A stretch of 63,568 bases of DNA from a bacterium (GCA_030430075.1 JAUIGN010000051.1:1-63568), one strand, 5' to 3'; shown: positions 20,763 to 31,100, counted from the stretch's first letter. The notes: generated by a model from the sequence alone, not told the origin. Numbers and translations: made by a program.

Positions 20763-23663
20763 GTGGACCTCTGCCGACTTTCAGCGACCTGGTTGGTCGT
20801 TCTTTCCTGCCTGTCGCCAGCCATGGCACAGCCGCCGGCGAGCGACGATGCGACCTCCTCCGTCCGCGCCGGCTTTTGCCTGCTGCTGGGCGCGGCGGGT
20901 GACCTCTCACCTCAGCTGTTTGCCAATCCGGACCTCGTGATTCACTGCCTGGAGGCGGATCAAGACGTCGCCGACGCGCTGCAGGCCGAATTTCTGCGTC
21001 AGCCGCCGGTTGCGTCGGTCATCGTCGAGCACTGGACGTCAAGCCGCCTTCCGCATGTCGACAACATCGCCAACGCGGTGGTTGTGCAGGACCGGGGGCT
21101 CTATAACCGGACGGAAGCCTTGCGCGTCGCCGCGCCGGGCGCGGCGATCTTCCTGCGTGATGGCGACTCGCTCGACCGGATCGTCAAGCAGCGCCCTGCC
21201 GCCATGGGGCAGTGGACGCATCAATGGCACGCGGCCGACGGTGGGCTCACGACCGACGATGAGTTGGTCGGCGTTCCCCGCGGATTCCAGTGGTTGGCGG
21301 GGCCGCTGTTCGCGATGGCCGGCAGAAAATCGAGCACTCAATCGCTGGTCTCTGCCGGTGGCCGCAACTTCTACATCACTCAGAATGTGTTGGAGAATGT
21401 CGGCAGAGATCAGATGGACCAGTACCTTGTCGCGCGAGACGCCTTCAACGGTTTGATCCTCTGGCAACGTCCATGGAACGGCCCGTTTGTCACCGGCAAT
21501 GGAGAGACCAACCCCCGCATCGTCGCGTCCGCCGAACGGCTGTATGTTGCCGGGGCCGCCCAGGTGCTGTGCCTCGATGCCTTGACCGGCAAGCAGCAGT
21601 TCGTGCTTGCCGCGCCGTCCGGTGCCGACAAGCTGGCACTTACGGAAGCGAGCCTGTTTGTGCAGTCGTCTGATCGCATCGCTGCCGCAGACCCGAAGTC
21701 GGGAGCCCCGCAGTGGGAACTTGCCGGCAAGGCGTTTTCCGGCCTGGTGATCGCCGGCGAACGGCTGTTGGTGCTTGAATCTCACCGGGCGGCGGACGGC
21801 AATTTTCAGCATGACCTGGTAAGCCTCGATGCCGAAACTGGAAAACGCGGGTGGATTACGGACACACGCCCCCAGTCAACCTTGAGCCGGCTGCGGATCA
21901 ATTTCGCCTCGGACGGAATTGTCGCACTGCAGTCGCACGGATTCTTGCATATCTACGCGCTGGAGGACGGGCAACATCTGTGGACGAAAACTACCGATGC
22001 TCGGCCGGGCAAGACGTACGTCGACGAGCGTTTCGTGGGGCACTTTCTCAAACGGGGCCTGGTGTGGATGTTGGCGCAGAATTCACCCCGCGAGTTCGAG
22101 GGCCAGAATACGTGGGTCGGTCTGGATCCACGTACCGGCGCTGAAAAGAAGCGACTCACCACGTCCGGCCGTTGGCCGCAAACCGCCACACCGGCCAAGA
22201 TGGGTTGCCAATTGCTGATCGCCTCGGATCGCTTCATCATGATCCCTCGCCAGGCGACATTCATTGACTTCGATTCCGGAGAAAAACTGCCGTTCAAGTT
22301 CACGCGCGGTGGTTGCGGGCTGGGATTCGTGCCGGCGAATGGACTGGTCTATTCTCACCCCCACGCCTGCGGCTGCTTCTCCGAGGCGGTACGCGGTTTC
22401 ATGGCGATGCATGCCCGGCCGGCGCCTGCGGCCGTGGGTGCCGGGCAAGCAAGGCTGACCGTTGGTCCGGCCTTTGCGGCGGCAACGGCGCCAGAAACCA
22501 CTCCCGACGATTGGGCCATGCACCGCGGTGATCCCGACCGTGGAGCCTATTCACCATCTCGATTGTCTGGTGACCTGGTCAGGAAATGGTCGACGATGAT
22601 CGCCCCCAAGCGAGAGACCCGATCGGCCCGTGGTTGGCGACTCCGCGCCGGCCCGGCGCTCACCGCTGCGACCATTGTGGGCGATACGGCGTACGTGGCC
22701 GATGCGGAGCAAGGCGTGGTGCGTGCCGTCGACATCGAGACCGGGAAATTCCGATGGTCGTTTGTCGCGGCTGGCCGAGTGGACAGCCCACCGACAATCA
22801 CGGCAGGCAAATGCTTGTTCGGCTCGCACGACGGCTTCGTCTATTGCGTGCGAGCCTCGGACGGACAGTTGTGTTGGAAGTTTCGTGCCGCGCCGACCGA
22901 CCGGCGCATTATCGCTTTCGGCGGCGTCGAGTCCTCCTGGCCGGTCGCGGGGACGGTCCTTGTGCAAGACGGCGTCGCCTATGCAGCCGCGGGACGTGCC
23001 CCGGATGCCGATGGCGGGATTCATGTCTTTGCCCTCGATGCCGAGCGTGGCAAGCTCCGGTGGGAAAGCCGCGTCCGTGACGACGAGTACTTTGGGCTGT
23101 GCGATTACCTGGTGGGTAGCCGGAACGGCGTCTATCTCTCCAATACCCGCTTCGAGCCGGCCACCGGCGAACAACGTCCCCACGACGTGTCGACGCCACA
23201 TTTACAGGGCGGCAAGGTCGGGCTACTCGAGGCGTCATGGACCCGGCATGACCTGGCGTTGCGCAAGGAGATCCAGACCTGGACGCGGGGTGACGTTGCC
23301 GGCCAGTTACTGGCTTTTGGCGACGGGGCGACCGTTGCCTACCGCGCCGAACAGAATGTGGTGAAGCACGAGGGAGAATGCGAATGGTCGCACGAGTTTG
23401 CAGCGCCGTCGCAAGTGACCGCGTTGGCCCTGACACGGAATCGAGTGGCGGTTGGCGTTGGTGACCGCCGCAGCGATCCGCTGGCCGGCGGCCGACTCAA
23501 TCTACTCGACCGCATAACTGGGAAGTCGATCCGTGCACTGGACCTGCCTGCCGAACCGGTATTCGATGGTCTGTCGATCGCGCACGGAAAGGTGTTTGTC
23601 GCGACGCAGGATGGCCAACTTCACTGCTTCGCTCACCGCCTGCGTGAAGCGCCGTCCGATTGA
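20763..23663 (+). CDS. Secreted fusion of a methyltransferase-like domain and PQQ-like beta-propeller
   Basis: 966 residues from a GTG with a good AAGGAG site; the signal peptide ends near MAQ (residues 1-23). Residues about 33-140 look like a class I methyltransferase Rossmann fold: a glycine-rich strand LLLGAAGDLS, an acidic second strand VIHCLEADQDVADAL, and IANAVVVQDRGLYNRTEALR. Residues about 175-960 are repeated propeller strands, for example LYVAGAAQVLCLDALTGKQQ, LVSLDAETGKRGWI, AYVADAEQGVVRAVDIETGK and GIHVFALDAERGKLRW. A central segment DWAMHRGDPDRGAYSP resembles the start of a second propeller. The combination recurs in planctomycetes. Being exported, the methyltransferase-like part is unlikely to use cytoplasmic SAM and may be structural. 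Last gene of the plus-strand export cluster. Confidence 0.8.
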   Translation: MDLCRLSATWLVVLSCLSPAMAQPPASDDATSSVRAGFCLLLGAAGDLSPQLFANPDLVIHCLEADQDVADALQAEFLRQPPVASVIVEHWTSSRLPHVDNIANAVVVQDRGLYNRTEALRVAAPGAAIFLRDGDSLDRIVKQRPAAMGQWTHQWHAADGGLTTDDELVGVPRGFQWLAGPLFAMAGRKSSTQSLVSAGGRNFYITQNVLENVGRDQMDQYLVARDAFNGLILWQRPWNGPFVTGNGETNPRIVASAERLYVAGAAQVLCLDALTGKQQFVLAAPSGADKLALTEASLFVQSSDRIAAADPKSGAPQWELAGKAFSGLVIAGERLLVLESHRAADGNFQHDLVSLDAETGKRGWITDTRPQSTLSRLRINFASDGIVALQSHGFLHIYALEDGQHLWTKTTDARPGKTYVDERFVGHFLKRGLVWMLAQNSPREFEGQNTWVGLDPRTGAEKKRLTTSGRWPQTATPAKMGCQLLIASDRFIMIPRQATFIDFDSGEKLPFKFTRGGCGLGFVPANGLVYSHPHACGCFSEAVRGFMAMHARPAPAAVGAGQARLTVGPAFAAATAPETTPDDWAMHRGDPDRGAYSPSRLSGDLVRKWSTMIAPKRETRSARGWRLRAGPALTAATIVGDTAYVADAEQGVVRAVDIETGKFRWSFVAAGRVDSPPTITAGKCLFGSHDGFVYCVRASDGQLCWKFRAAPTDRRIIAFGGVESSWPVAGTVLVQDGVAYAAAGRAPDADGGIHVFALDAERGKLRWESRVRDDEYFGLCDYLVGSRNGVYLSNTRFEPATGEQRPHDVSTPHLQGGKVGLLEASWTRHDLALRKEIQTWTRGDVAGQLLAFGDGATVAYRAEQNVVKHEGECEWSHEFAAPSQVTALALTRNRVAVGVGDRRSDPLAGGRLNLLDRITGKSIRALDLPAEPVFDGLSIAHGKVFVATQDGQLHCFAHRLREAPSD

Positions 23664-24032
23664 AACGGCGGTCCATTCCATCCACAGGCACCAACAGTGA
23701 GGCCAACCGGTGGGCCCATGTCGGGCTGCCCGGCATCATGGACCTGTGTCGTCCTGTCCGGCATCAATCGCCGCGATCGTAACGCCAAATGTGCTCTGTG
23801 CTCGGCGCGGGTCTCCGACCCCGCCGAAACCGCTGACCGAAGGTCTCCAGATCCTATCGTGTCAGGCGCGGTCCGTGTCGTCAGCAACCAAGCTGCCTGG
23901 GGCCGCACGGTTGTCGCAGGTGCCTGTCAGTCCCAAGTCTGCGACGGTCGACCGGGGGTCGTTCCCAAGTGTAATCGTCACGCGATTCATCAGTCTGTCA
24001 ACGCAGACTCTCGTCATGAGTACGGGGGACCG
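23664..24032. other. 369-base intergenic region between convergent genes
   Basis: No gene seen. It holds one copy of dispersed repeat B (23799-23849). No clear rho-independent terminator with a T-tract was found. Confidence 0.6.
23799..23849 (+). repeat. Dispersed repeat B, copy 1
   Basis: About 50 bases beginning TGCTCGGCGCGGGTCTCCGA and ending with AGGTCTCC. It contains the inverted core CGGGTCTCCGACCCCG. Related copies lie at 27979-28019 and, inverted, at 56761-56811. Confidence 0.8.
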
Positions 24033-26351
24033 TCAGGATAGGCCTTGGATCAAGGTGGCCACCGGCATGATTCCGGCCAGCAGGTAGACCATGAGCAGGA
24101 CTGCCCACAAGATGAGCGCAGTCAGATTCCAGCCGACGGACAGCGTTCTGGAACCGGCGATGGAGAGGACGATGGTCAGTGTCGTGGAGATGATGGCCAC
24201 GCCCGTGGCAACGCCTGATGCGGCCGGGGCGAGTAGAAATTGGGAAAGCTTCGGCAACGTCAGTTCGAAATCCGCAAACCAGTTTCGCAGCCAGGGTCCC
24301 GTCGCGACGACGATCAACGCCACGGTTACCGGCGCGATGATGGCCAAGACGGTGGTCAGGATGGCGATGTGGTCGGACCAACCTGTCGCTTCGTCGTGCA
24401 TCGGCTTGGCCGGTTTCTCAAGCTGCCTGTCCGGTTTGGGTCGCTTGACCTCCCAGGCGATCAGAAAACAGCCACCGCCGCCCAGCCACAAGCCCATCCC
24501 AACCCAGATAAAGACGTTGCTGGGATGAATGCTCAAGAAGCCGTCGCCGGCAATCGGGCTGGCAATCAAGATCGCCAACCCGACCAGGCCCATGATGCCA
24601 CCCAGGGTGAGCAGGCCAAGGTTGACGCCCGTTCCTGCCGGCAGCCGGCCACTCTCAACAAAGAACAGGGCACAGCAACCGCCGCCGCCGAGTGCCACGC
24701 CGATGCCGATCCAGGCGAACACGAGGTGCGCCGACGTCAAGATCGCGATGGCGAGCATCGGCAGGCCGAATCCGACCATTACTCCGCCCATGATTAGCCA
24801 ACCGTAGTTGGGCACGCTGCCGGCGTGATTCGCGGCCACCCGGGAACGACTGCGAGCCGCCTCGCGCGACCTCGACCGAGCCTGCTCCGTTTCATTTTTC
24901 CACGACCCGGAGAAGCATCCTCCTCCGCCGAGCACCAGGCCGATGCCGATCCAGACTGCCGCGTTACCGACACCGAACGTCAACGGCCCCGACTCCTGCG
25001 CGCCGCAGTAGACCAGCAGTGCCGTCCCAAGCAAGACCATCACTCCGCCTTGCATCAGCATCCCGTGATTGGAACGCGTGCCTGCCGGCAAACGCTTCTT
25101 GTCCGAGTATGCAGAGGCGAAACAACCACCGCCCCCCAACGCCAATCCCAGGCCGACGAACGCGAAGACGAAGGCGGCCGGTCCGGTGGTCGACCACAGC
25201 ATGAGCCCGATTCCCAGCAGTGTCATCACGCCGCCCATCAGGAGCATGCCGTAGTGGGGGATGGTAGGCGACGTGACGGTGCTGCTTGGTGCGGTTACCC
25301 GTCCGAATGCGGCGGCTCGGTCCGACGTTCGATGCTGCGGGCGGTCGTGGTCGGAGATGCGTTCGATGTCGGTCTTTACTTCGCTGGCTTGTTGGTACCG
25401 CTTCCGCGGCTCATTCTCGAGTGCTCGCATGACGATCTGATCCCAGTCGACATCGACGCTCGCTTTCTGAGAAGGAGGCGCGAATCGTCCCAGCGGCAGT
25501 TCGCCCGTGAGCATCTCGTAGAAGACGACACCCAATGAGTAGATGTCGGCGCGGTGATCGACCGAACGTGCGCCCTCCATCTGCTCGGGCGCCATGTACC
25601 GCGGCGTACCCATCACCTGGTGGGTGCCGGTCAGGTTGTGATCGGCGACGTCGTCCGAGAGGAGTTTGGCGAGCCCGAAGTCGGCGATTTTCACCTGGCC
25701 CTTGGTGTCGACCAGAATGTTCTCGGGCTTGATATCGCGGTGGATGATCCCTTCGTCATGTGCAAACTGCAGCGCTTCGCACAGTTGCGGAACGATCACC
25801 AGCGCACGTTCGGCGGGCAGCTCGCCGGCCTGCAGAACTTGTCGCAGGTTGGCTCCGTCGACATATTCCATCAGGAAATAGTAGAGCGTACGCGGTGTTG
25901 ATTCATGGTCATCGGCGAGGGCGATCTGGACTTCGCCGAAATCGTGTACACCGACGATGTTGGGGTGATTGAGCCGAGCCAGTGTGCGGGCTTCGCGATT
26001 AAACCGCTCGGCGAACGACGGGTCGTCGGCCGACTCGGGCCGAATGATCTTGAGCGCGACGAGGCGATCCAGTTTCGTTTGCCGCGCTTTGTAAACGGCG
26101 CCCATGCCGCCGTGTCCCAGCAACTCGGCGATCTCGAGGTTTGGGAAATAGGGAGCCAGTTCGGCGGGGTCCGGTGGACCAAAACGGCCCCGCGGCGGAG
26201 TTGTGGGCGCGATGCCTTTTGCGCTGGGATCCGCCGGCGGCTCGCCGCCCAACTCCACGCCCGCTCGCAATAAGCACTTCGGGCAAATTCCGGCGGGAGC
26301 GTTCGCCGGCAACTGGGTTCCGCACTGTGGACACGTTTCGGTCTTGGTCAT
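24033..26351 (-). CDS. Membrane Ser/Thr protein kinase with repeated GGGGC membrane modules
   Basis: The ATG at 26351 (772 residues) has GGAGGTG upstream; the longer open frame beyond it is non-coding. A zinc ribbon (C7, C10, C23, C26) precedes a complete eukaryote-like kinase domain: glycine loop GHGGMGAVYK (79-88), Lys101 in VALKII, catalytic HRDIKPEN from 204, DFG at 224-226, and GTPRYMAPEQ. After a linker (about 345-385) come four similar membrane modules, each pairing a hydrophobic helix with a second ending in LGGGGC (codons near 25122, 24915, 24676 and 24473 on the plus strand). Three further hydrophobic helices follow at the C-terminus. The kinase is cytoplasmic and tethered; the modules may sense the envelope. 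It lies 101 bases after an ECF sigma factor gene, a frequent planctomycete pairing. Confidence 0.92.
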   Translation of the reverse strand: MTKTETCPQCGTQLPANAPAGICPKCLLRAGVELGGEPPADPSAKGIAPTTPPRGRFGPPDPAELAPYFPNLEIAELLGHGGMGAVYKARQTKLDRLVALKIIRPESADDPSFAERFNREARTLARLNHPNIVGVHDFGEVQIALADDHESTPRTLYYFLMEYVDGANLRQVLQAGELPAERALVIVPQLCEALQFAHDEGIIHRDIKPENILVDTKGQVKIADFGLAKLLSDDVADHNLTGTHQVMGTPRYMAPEQMEGARSVDHRADIYSLGVVFYEMLTGELPLGRFAPPSQKASVDVDWDQIVMRALENEPRKRYQQASEVKTDIERISDHDRPQHRTSDRAAAFGRVTAPSSTVTSPTIPHYGMLLMGGVMTLLGIGLMLWSTTGPAAFVFAFVGLGLALGGGGCFASAYSDKKRLPAGTRSNHGMLMQGGVMVLLGTALLVYCGAQESGPLTFGVGNAAVWIGIGLVLGGGGCFSGSWKNETEQARSRSREAARSRSRVAANHAGSVPNYGWLIMGGVMVGFGLPMLAIAILTSAHLVFAWIGIGVALGGGGCCALFFVESGRLPAGTGVNLGLLTLGGIMGLVGLAILIASPIAGDGFLSIHPSNVFIWVGMGLWLGGGGCFLIAWEVKRPKPDRQLEKPAKPMHDEATGWSDHIAILTTVLAIIAPVTVALIVVATGPWLRNWFADFELTLPKLSQFLLAPAASGVATGVAIISTTLTIVLSIAGSRTLSVGWNLTALILWAVLLMVYLLAGIMPVATLIQGLS

Positions 26352-26357
26352 CGGGGG

Positions 26358-26364
26358 CACCTCC
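26358..26364 (-). promoter_or_regulatory. Ribosome binding site of the kinase gene
   Basis: GGAGGTG on the minus strand, six bases before the ATG at 26351. It fixes the start at the zinc-ribbon sequence and excludes the longer frame. Confidence 0.8.
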
Positions 26365-26452
26365 GAGTTGATCTGGATACTCCTTCTGACGGAAAACGGG
26401 GCGATGGTGACACGATTTTCCGTTCGGACGGGCAATTTCTGCTTGTCACCGG

Positions 26453-27202
26453 TTACAACTCGAAGGTAGCGAACAGGTTGCGAATCTCGTCGTCGACGTC
26501 CGCGGGATCGGAAACCGTCTGCGCGATCTGGTCGCGAAGCAGTTCGCCGTACCTCTTCCGCATGCGAGACGCAGACTTCTTGGCGGCGGCTGCGGTCATG
26601 TGCAGCTCTTCCGCAATCTGCGCGTACGTCGGACCGCCGTGGTCGCCGATGATGAATGGTTTCAGCGCTTGGAACTGGCTGGCCTTGCCGGCCTGTTCGA
26701 ATTCGGCCTCCAGACGCCCCATGATCTTCCCCAGCAGTGTAATGGCCCATTGTTGGTCGTAGTACTGTTCCGCCGTGAGCCCCGACGCGGCGTCGATGCG
26801 CAGCTTCGAGTCGGCGGATTCGAAGTCCAATGAAATGGGCGTCCGGCCGCCGCCCCGTTTTTGGGCTCTGGCCCTGTCCCATTGTTTGGAGAGAAAATGT
26901 TTGAAAGCGGTGAGTAAAAACGCCCGGAACCGGCCCCGATCGGGCACTGCCGCACCGACGTAATTCTTCTCCAACAACTCGGCAAAGAACGCCTGGGTCA
27001 GGTCCTGCGCTTCGTTGGCATCCACCACCTGCCGCCGCGCATAGGCGTACAGTGGATACCAGTACGCCTGGCAGAGCAGGTCCAACGCCTTCCTGGAATC
27101 TGCATCCGCAGCGCGTCCCGCGGAAATCACCAGACTCCAGTGTGTCGTGGCAAACTCCGGGCCGGCGGTGGCGGGAAACGTCGGTCGATCGCGTTTATCC
27201 AT
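26453..27202 (-). CDS. ECF-type RNA polymerase sigma factor
   Basis: 249 residues. Region 2 is visible around residues 25-110 (LDLLCQAYWYPLYAYARRQV, ANEAQDLTQAFFAELLEK, DRGRFRAFLLTAFKHFLSKQ). Region 4 is a helix-turn-helix near residues 185-220 (PTYAQIAEELHMTAAAAKKSASRMRKRYGELL). The protein belongs to the planctomycete ECF type (ATTHWSLV near the N-terminus) commonly encoded beside Ser/Thr kinases. A kinase gene follows 101 bases downstream in the same direction, so phosphorylation-dependent control of this sigma factor is a reasonable inference; no classical anti-sigma factor gene is present. The acidic C-terminus after region 4 (SDPADVDDEIRNLF) is short. Confidence 0.93.
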   Translation of the reverse strand: MDKRDRPTFPATAGPEFATTHWSLVISAGRAADADSRKALDLLCQAYWYPLYAYARRQVVDANEAQDLTQAFFAELLEKNYVGAAVPDRGRFRAFLLTAFKHFLSKQWDRARAQKRGGGRTPISLDFESADSKLRIDAASGLTAEQYYDQQWAITLLGKIMGRLEAEFEQAGKASQFQALKPFIIGDHGGPTYAQIAEELHMTAAAAKKSASRMRKRYGELLRDQIAQTVSDPADVDDEIRNLFATFEL

Positions 27203-27240
27203 GACCGGTATTGTAAACGCGACAGACGAAAGAAGGGCTA

Positions 27241-27260
27241 GCGAGGCAGGGCCTCGGACC
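27241..27260 (-). repeat. Dispersed repeat E, copy 1
   Basis: On the minus strand this 20-base segment ends GAGGCCCTGCCTCGC. It matches 51490-51509 with one mismatch. Confidence 0.7.
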
Positions 27261-27262
27261 GA

Positions 27263-27284
27263 GGGCGAGCTAACGCTCGCGGCG
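27263..27284 (+). repeat. Short hairpin repeat GCGAGC-TAAC-GCTCGC
   Basis: A perfect 6-base stem around TAAC, followed by GGCG. It resembles the GGGC-GTTA-GCCC core of repeat C at 57735-57765 and 63436-63465, suggesting one family of intergenic hairpins. Confidence 0.5.
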
Positions 27285-27539
27285 TTTTCGGCCGCTCCCG
27301 TCGGTCGCTCAAGCTTGACTCATGCGTAAAGCTAAATCTAATACAAGCCTTCTGCCCCAAGGGAGGATCGAACCGGGAACGGCGACCATCGTTGATCGAG
27401 TGATACGAACTCAGTTGGGCGGTTCTCGCCAAGCGAAAATGGACTAATTCCTCTTCTTGGTGCGGGTGAGCGGGTGACATGGGGGACGCGGCAGTTGGGG
27501 AGGGTGGTGCGGGGCGACGCGACGGCGGCTTCGCTGAGG

Positions 27540-27818
27540 CCTGGTCCGCCGACTTGGAGCAGTTCGAGGCGGCGCATCGACCGCAGTTGCGAAAGCGAGG
27601 ACACCGCGCGTCGTACTCGAAACGGTCGATTCCCACCAACACCGCTTGAAACGCATGTTGCACCAGGTCGGCAACATCTGGCTCCTGCCGTCCTTACCTG
27701 CGAGACCATTCATATATGGTGGGGAATAGAGCGCGGCCAGCCGCTCCCAGGCGACCGGGTCACCCAGCTTGATCCGAGCGATCAAGCTGGGTGAGGTGGA
27801 TGGAGAGATCGAATTCAC
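27540..27818 (-). pseudogene. Decayed ECF sigma factor gene (frameshift and in-frame stop)
   Basis: From a GTG at 27818 the minus strand reads TSPSLIARIKLGDPVAWERLAALYSP, the characteristic N-terminus of planctomycete ECF sigma factors. The homology then moves to another frame near 27711-27726. There it continues TIYEWSRR, a TAA stop (27694-27696), then QEPDVADLVQHAFQAVLVG and DRFEYDARCPRFRN, which correspond to region 2. The sequence loses recognisable similarity by about 27550; region 4 is not seen. A single base loss in a CCCCACC context would explain the shift. It lies upstream of an intact ECF sigma gene on the same strand but is not a copy of it. The boundaries are approximate. Confidence 0.65.
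27762..27792. repeat. Perfect 13-base inverted repeat, 5-base loop
   Basis: ACCCAGCTTGATC and its exact complement GATCAAGCTGGGT flank CGAGC. It lies within the sigma-factor pseudogene, where it encodes part of PSLIARIKLGD; it may be coincidental or a regulatory hairpin. Confidence 0.8.
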
Positions 27819-27978
27819 AATGCCGTCAACACGTGCGAAGAACGGAGCAGGAACCAAGACGCTGATCGAGGCGTTTGATCTTAGCCGATCCCGCCACCTG
27901 AATCGCGGAGCGGCCATCTTAAGTGCCTCAACGGCTCCACACAATCAACTCCGGTCTGAGAGCGGGGCACGCTCTCTA

Positions 27979-28019
27979 TGCTCGGCGCGGGTCTCCGCCG
28001 CGCCGAAACGGCCGACCGT
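27979..28019 (+). repeat. Dispersed repeat B, copy 2
   Basis: Starts TGCTCGGCGCGGGTCTCCG like copy 1 but is shorter and diverges in the centre (CCGCGCC for ACCCCGCC) and after GCCGACCG. Confidence 0.75.
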
Positions 28020-28183
28020 CCACCGCGCCAATGTTGGTCTCATGATTTTCCTGTAGGGCCTGTGCGAGTATACCTGTAGCCAACATTCCTGCGCTCGTAC
28101 CAAGCATCCCTGCAACGGGTGGTTTCACCTGCAAGGTTGGTCTCAGGCATCGTCCACCGCTCGCCCCACCACGAGAGAGACTT

Positions 28184-31100
28184 ATGCGATTCTTCCCCCT
28201 GCGTTCCGGTTCCCCCGCAATCATGTCCCCCGTCAGCCCGGCTGAGAAGAGGCGGTTTCGATCACTCACCCGGCGGATCGCTCGCCGCCAGTTTTTCGAA
28301 CAGTTGGAGCCGCGGCTGATGCTGACGACCGGTTCGGTCAGCAATGGTCTGCTGGTCCTCAATGATGACGGGTTGGTCAATGATCGCCTGGTCGTCTCCT
28401 CCTCGGGTGCGACGCTGACGGTCACCGATACCGAGGGCAGCTTGACGGCCGGCGCAGGGGCGACGCAGGCGGGGCCCGCGTCGATCACGGTTCCGCTGAC
28501 GTCCATCCCGGCGGGGATCGAGTTTCGCACAGGCGGAGGCGACGATGAAATTCAACTGCAGTCGTTGGACCTGGCCGGCGGCAAGCTCCAGATCGAGGGT
28601 GTCGAGCGGCTTGACGTCAGCCCGGGCGCGGTGGTCGAAGCGGCGGCCGGAATGACGTTCACGATCAGTGAGTCGATCGACGTTGGGGCGAATGCGATCC
28701 TCTCCACGCGGCGCGTGGCGGGCAATCCGCTGACCGCGAACTCGACCGGCAACAGCGGACCGCTTACGCTGGAGGCACCCGATGTCGAGATCGCTGCCGG
28801 CGGCAAGTTGCTGGCGCAGGTCCACGCAGGGAGTTCGCATCAGCCTGGTTCGGTGACCGTGCACGCGGAAAACGTGGTGACGTCCGCCGAATTCTTGATC
28901 CAGGGGGAAACGCAGAAGGATCCGGGGGCGACCGAGCGAACGGCCAGCATCTCGCTGGCGGCAGGGGCCGTGATTCGCGGCGGCAACGTGCGGCTGCGGG
29001 CAGAAGCGGGCGACTTTACGCCCGACACCCTCTCGCCGACGGAAATCAAGCTTTTTGAGAACCTGGCCGTACCCGCCATCGGCTACGCCACGAAAGAGAT
29101 CTCGCTGCCCGCGCTGGCCATGTTGAAGAACGCTTCCGCCGATGTGCAGTTGGCTGACGATGTGGAGATCAGCAGCAGTGCGGACGTGGTCATCGACGCG
29201 CGGGCTAACGCCACGGCCAAGATGAATGTGGTCAGCGGAGCCGGCCTGCTGGGTGAAACGCCCCTTTCGATCCTCAGTTTCGTTTACACGCGTGCCGATG
29301 CAAGTGCCCAGGCCCTGGTCGGCGAGGACGTGTCGATCACCGCTGCAGGCAGTGTCAACGTCCTTGCGCACAGCGAGGCGGAGGCCAATTCGACGTCACG
29401 CACGACCAAGAACGTCGGCATGCGGCGGCCGACCAATAAAGACGATCTGGCCGTCTCGACGGCCATTTCCGATGTCAACAACACGTCCCACGCCACGGTG
29501 GGTGAAGGGACCACGGTGACGGCCGGTGATCATGTTTACGTGCACGCCACCGGCACCAGTAAGAACTCGGCCAGCGGCGAAAGCGGCATCTACGAAGACG
29601 GCCTGGTGGGCACCGCGGTCGCCTGGGGGACGACCGATTCCGACATTCAAGCCATCGTCAACGGGAGCCTCGTGGCCGCCGGCAAGACGGTTGCCCCATC
29701 CTTTCCGCTCGATGTCGATACGGACGTCGTGACCGATGGCGATGGAGACGAGTGGATCGTGCTGCCGGCCGGGCATGGCCTCGAGGTCGGGGACGCCCTG
29801 CTGGTCGCCGGTGCCGTGCATTTCGTGGTCCGGGACGCTGCCCATCCGAGTCGCGTCGGCCTGGCGACATCGCTTCGCAATGCCCACGAGGGGATGACCG
29901 TGAAGGTCTCCGATATCTACTTCGGAGACGAGGCTCCCCGCATCATCCCCCTCAACGGGATCGATATTCGCGGCAACCTGGAAACCACGGAATCTTCCGT
30001 TGCCGTAACCGGCGTAGGCGGTCCAGTCTCCGGGGAGGAGTATATCGCCAAGAAAGAACTGGCCTACTCGTTGTTCGACCGGAACGTATTCCCGGGACTC
30101 AAACGCGACATTCAAGAGAAAAACTATCTGGGGGATGTCGACATCGAGTTTGCCGCTGCGCTGGCGTTCATTAACGACGCCAACCAGGTTGTCGCCCGGG
30201 TCGGTCCGACGGGCGAGTTGCGTTCCTCCAAGGACGTGTCCGTGGCAGCCAACCTGACCGCCAAGCTGCAGACGTCGGCCGAGAGCGCGATCAATGCACC
30301 ATCCGACGGCGAATTGCAGACCGACGCCGTCTCGCTGGCCGCCGTCGTGGGGCTCTACGACAATGTGGCCGTGGCCCAGGTCGCCGGCGGTGCCGTTGTG
30401 GATGTGAAGCGTGAGTTGACGGTTCAGTCCGACGTTGCCTATCCATTCATCACCAACCCGAAAGAGTTCATTACGGAGAACGACTTTGTCAACCTCAGCG
30501 GCTACGCAGCCCTGTTCGACAAGTTGGGGATCAATTCGCGGCTGTTCAACTCATGGGCGCGAAGTGTCGCCAAGAGCACCGAGGAGCAGCCGACCCTGGT
30601 CGGTCCCAGCGAGGCAGCCACGGACCCCGCCAAGCGGGATAGCGAAGCGACCGGGTTTGGCGTCTCCGGTTCCGTCAGCTATCTCGACTACCGAAACGCC
30701 TCGCAGGCCCAAATTGGTGGCGGCAACCTCTTTCATCCCTGGCAGGCGGTCGGTGACGACGGCTCGATCCGGCTCGGCCCAGCCCACAATCTGGCGACGG
30801 GGGACGCGGTCGTCTACCGCAGTCTGGATGACGATAGCTTGGAGGGACTTGCCGACGGCCAGACGTACTACGTGATTGTCGATTCAGCCGACCCGCAACG
30901 CGTGCAATTGGCGACGTCGGCCGGCAACGCTCAGAACGGCGTTGCCCTCGACGTCGCCCTTGGCGACGCCACCCGGATGCTGCATCGGCTCGATCCAGTT
31001 CAAGCGACGGCGACGTTGATCAACCAGGACGAAGCTTTCCAAGCGGCGGGGCAGGCGGTGACCGTCGACGCAGATACGTCCATGAAGTTGATCAGCTTGA

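Larger units (their letters stand above)
27203..28183. other. 981-base region with repeats and a decayed sigma-factor gene
   Basis: No intact gene is supported. The region contains repeat E (27241-27260), a small hairpin repeat (27263-27284), an ECF sigma pseudogene (27540-27818, minus) and repeat B copy 2 (27979-28019). Confidence 0.7.

Noticed and set aside
26352..26882. N-terminal extension of the kinase frame to 26882
   Set aside because: The added sequence has no coding character and overlaps the sigma factor gene; a strong GGAGGTG site precedes the ATG at 26351.
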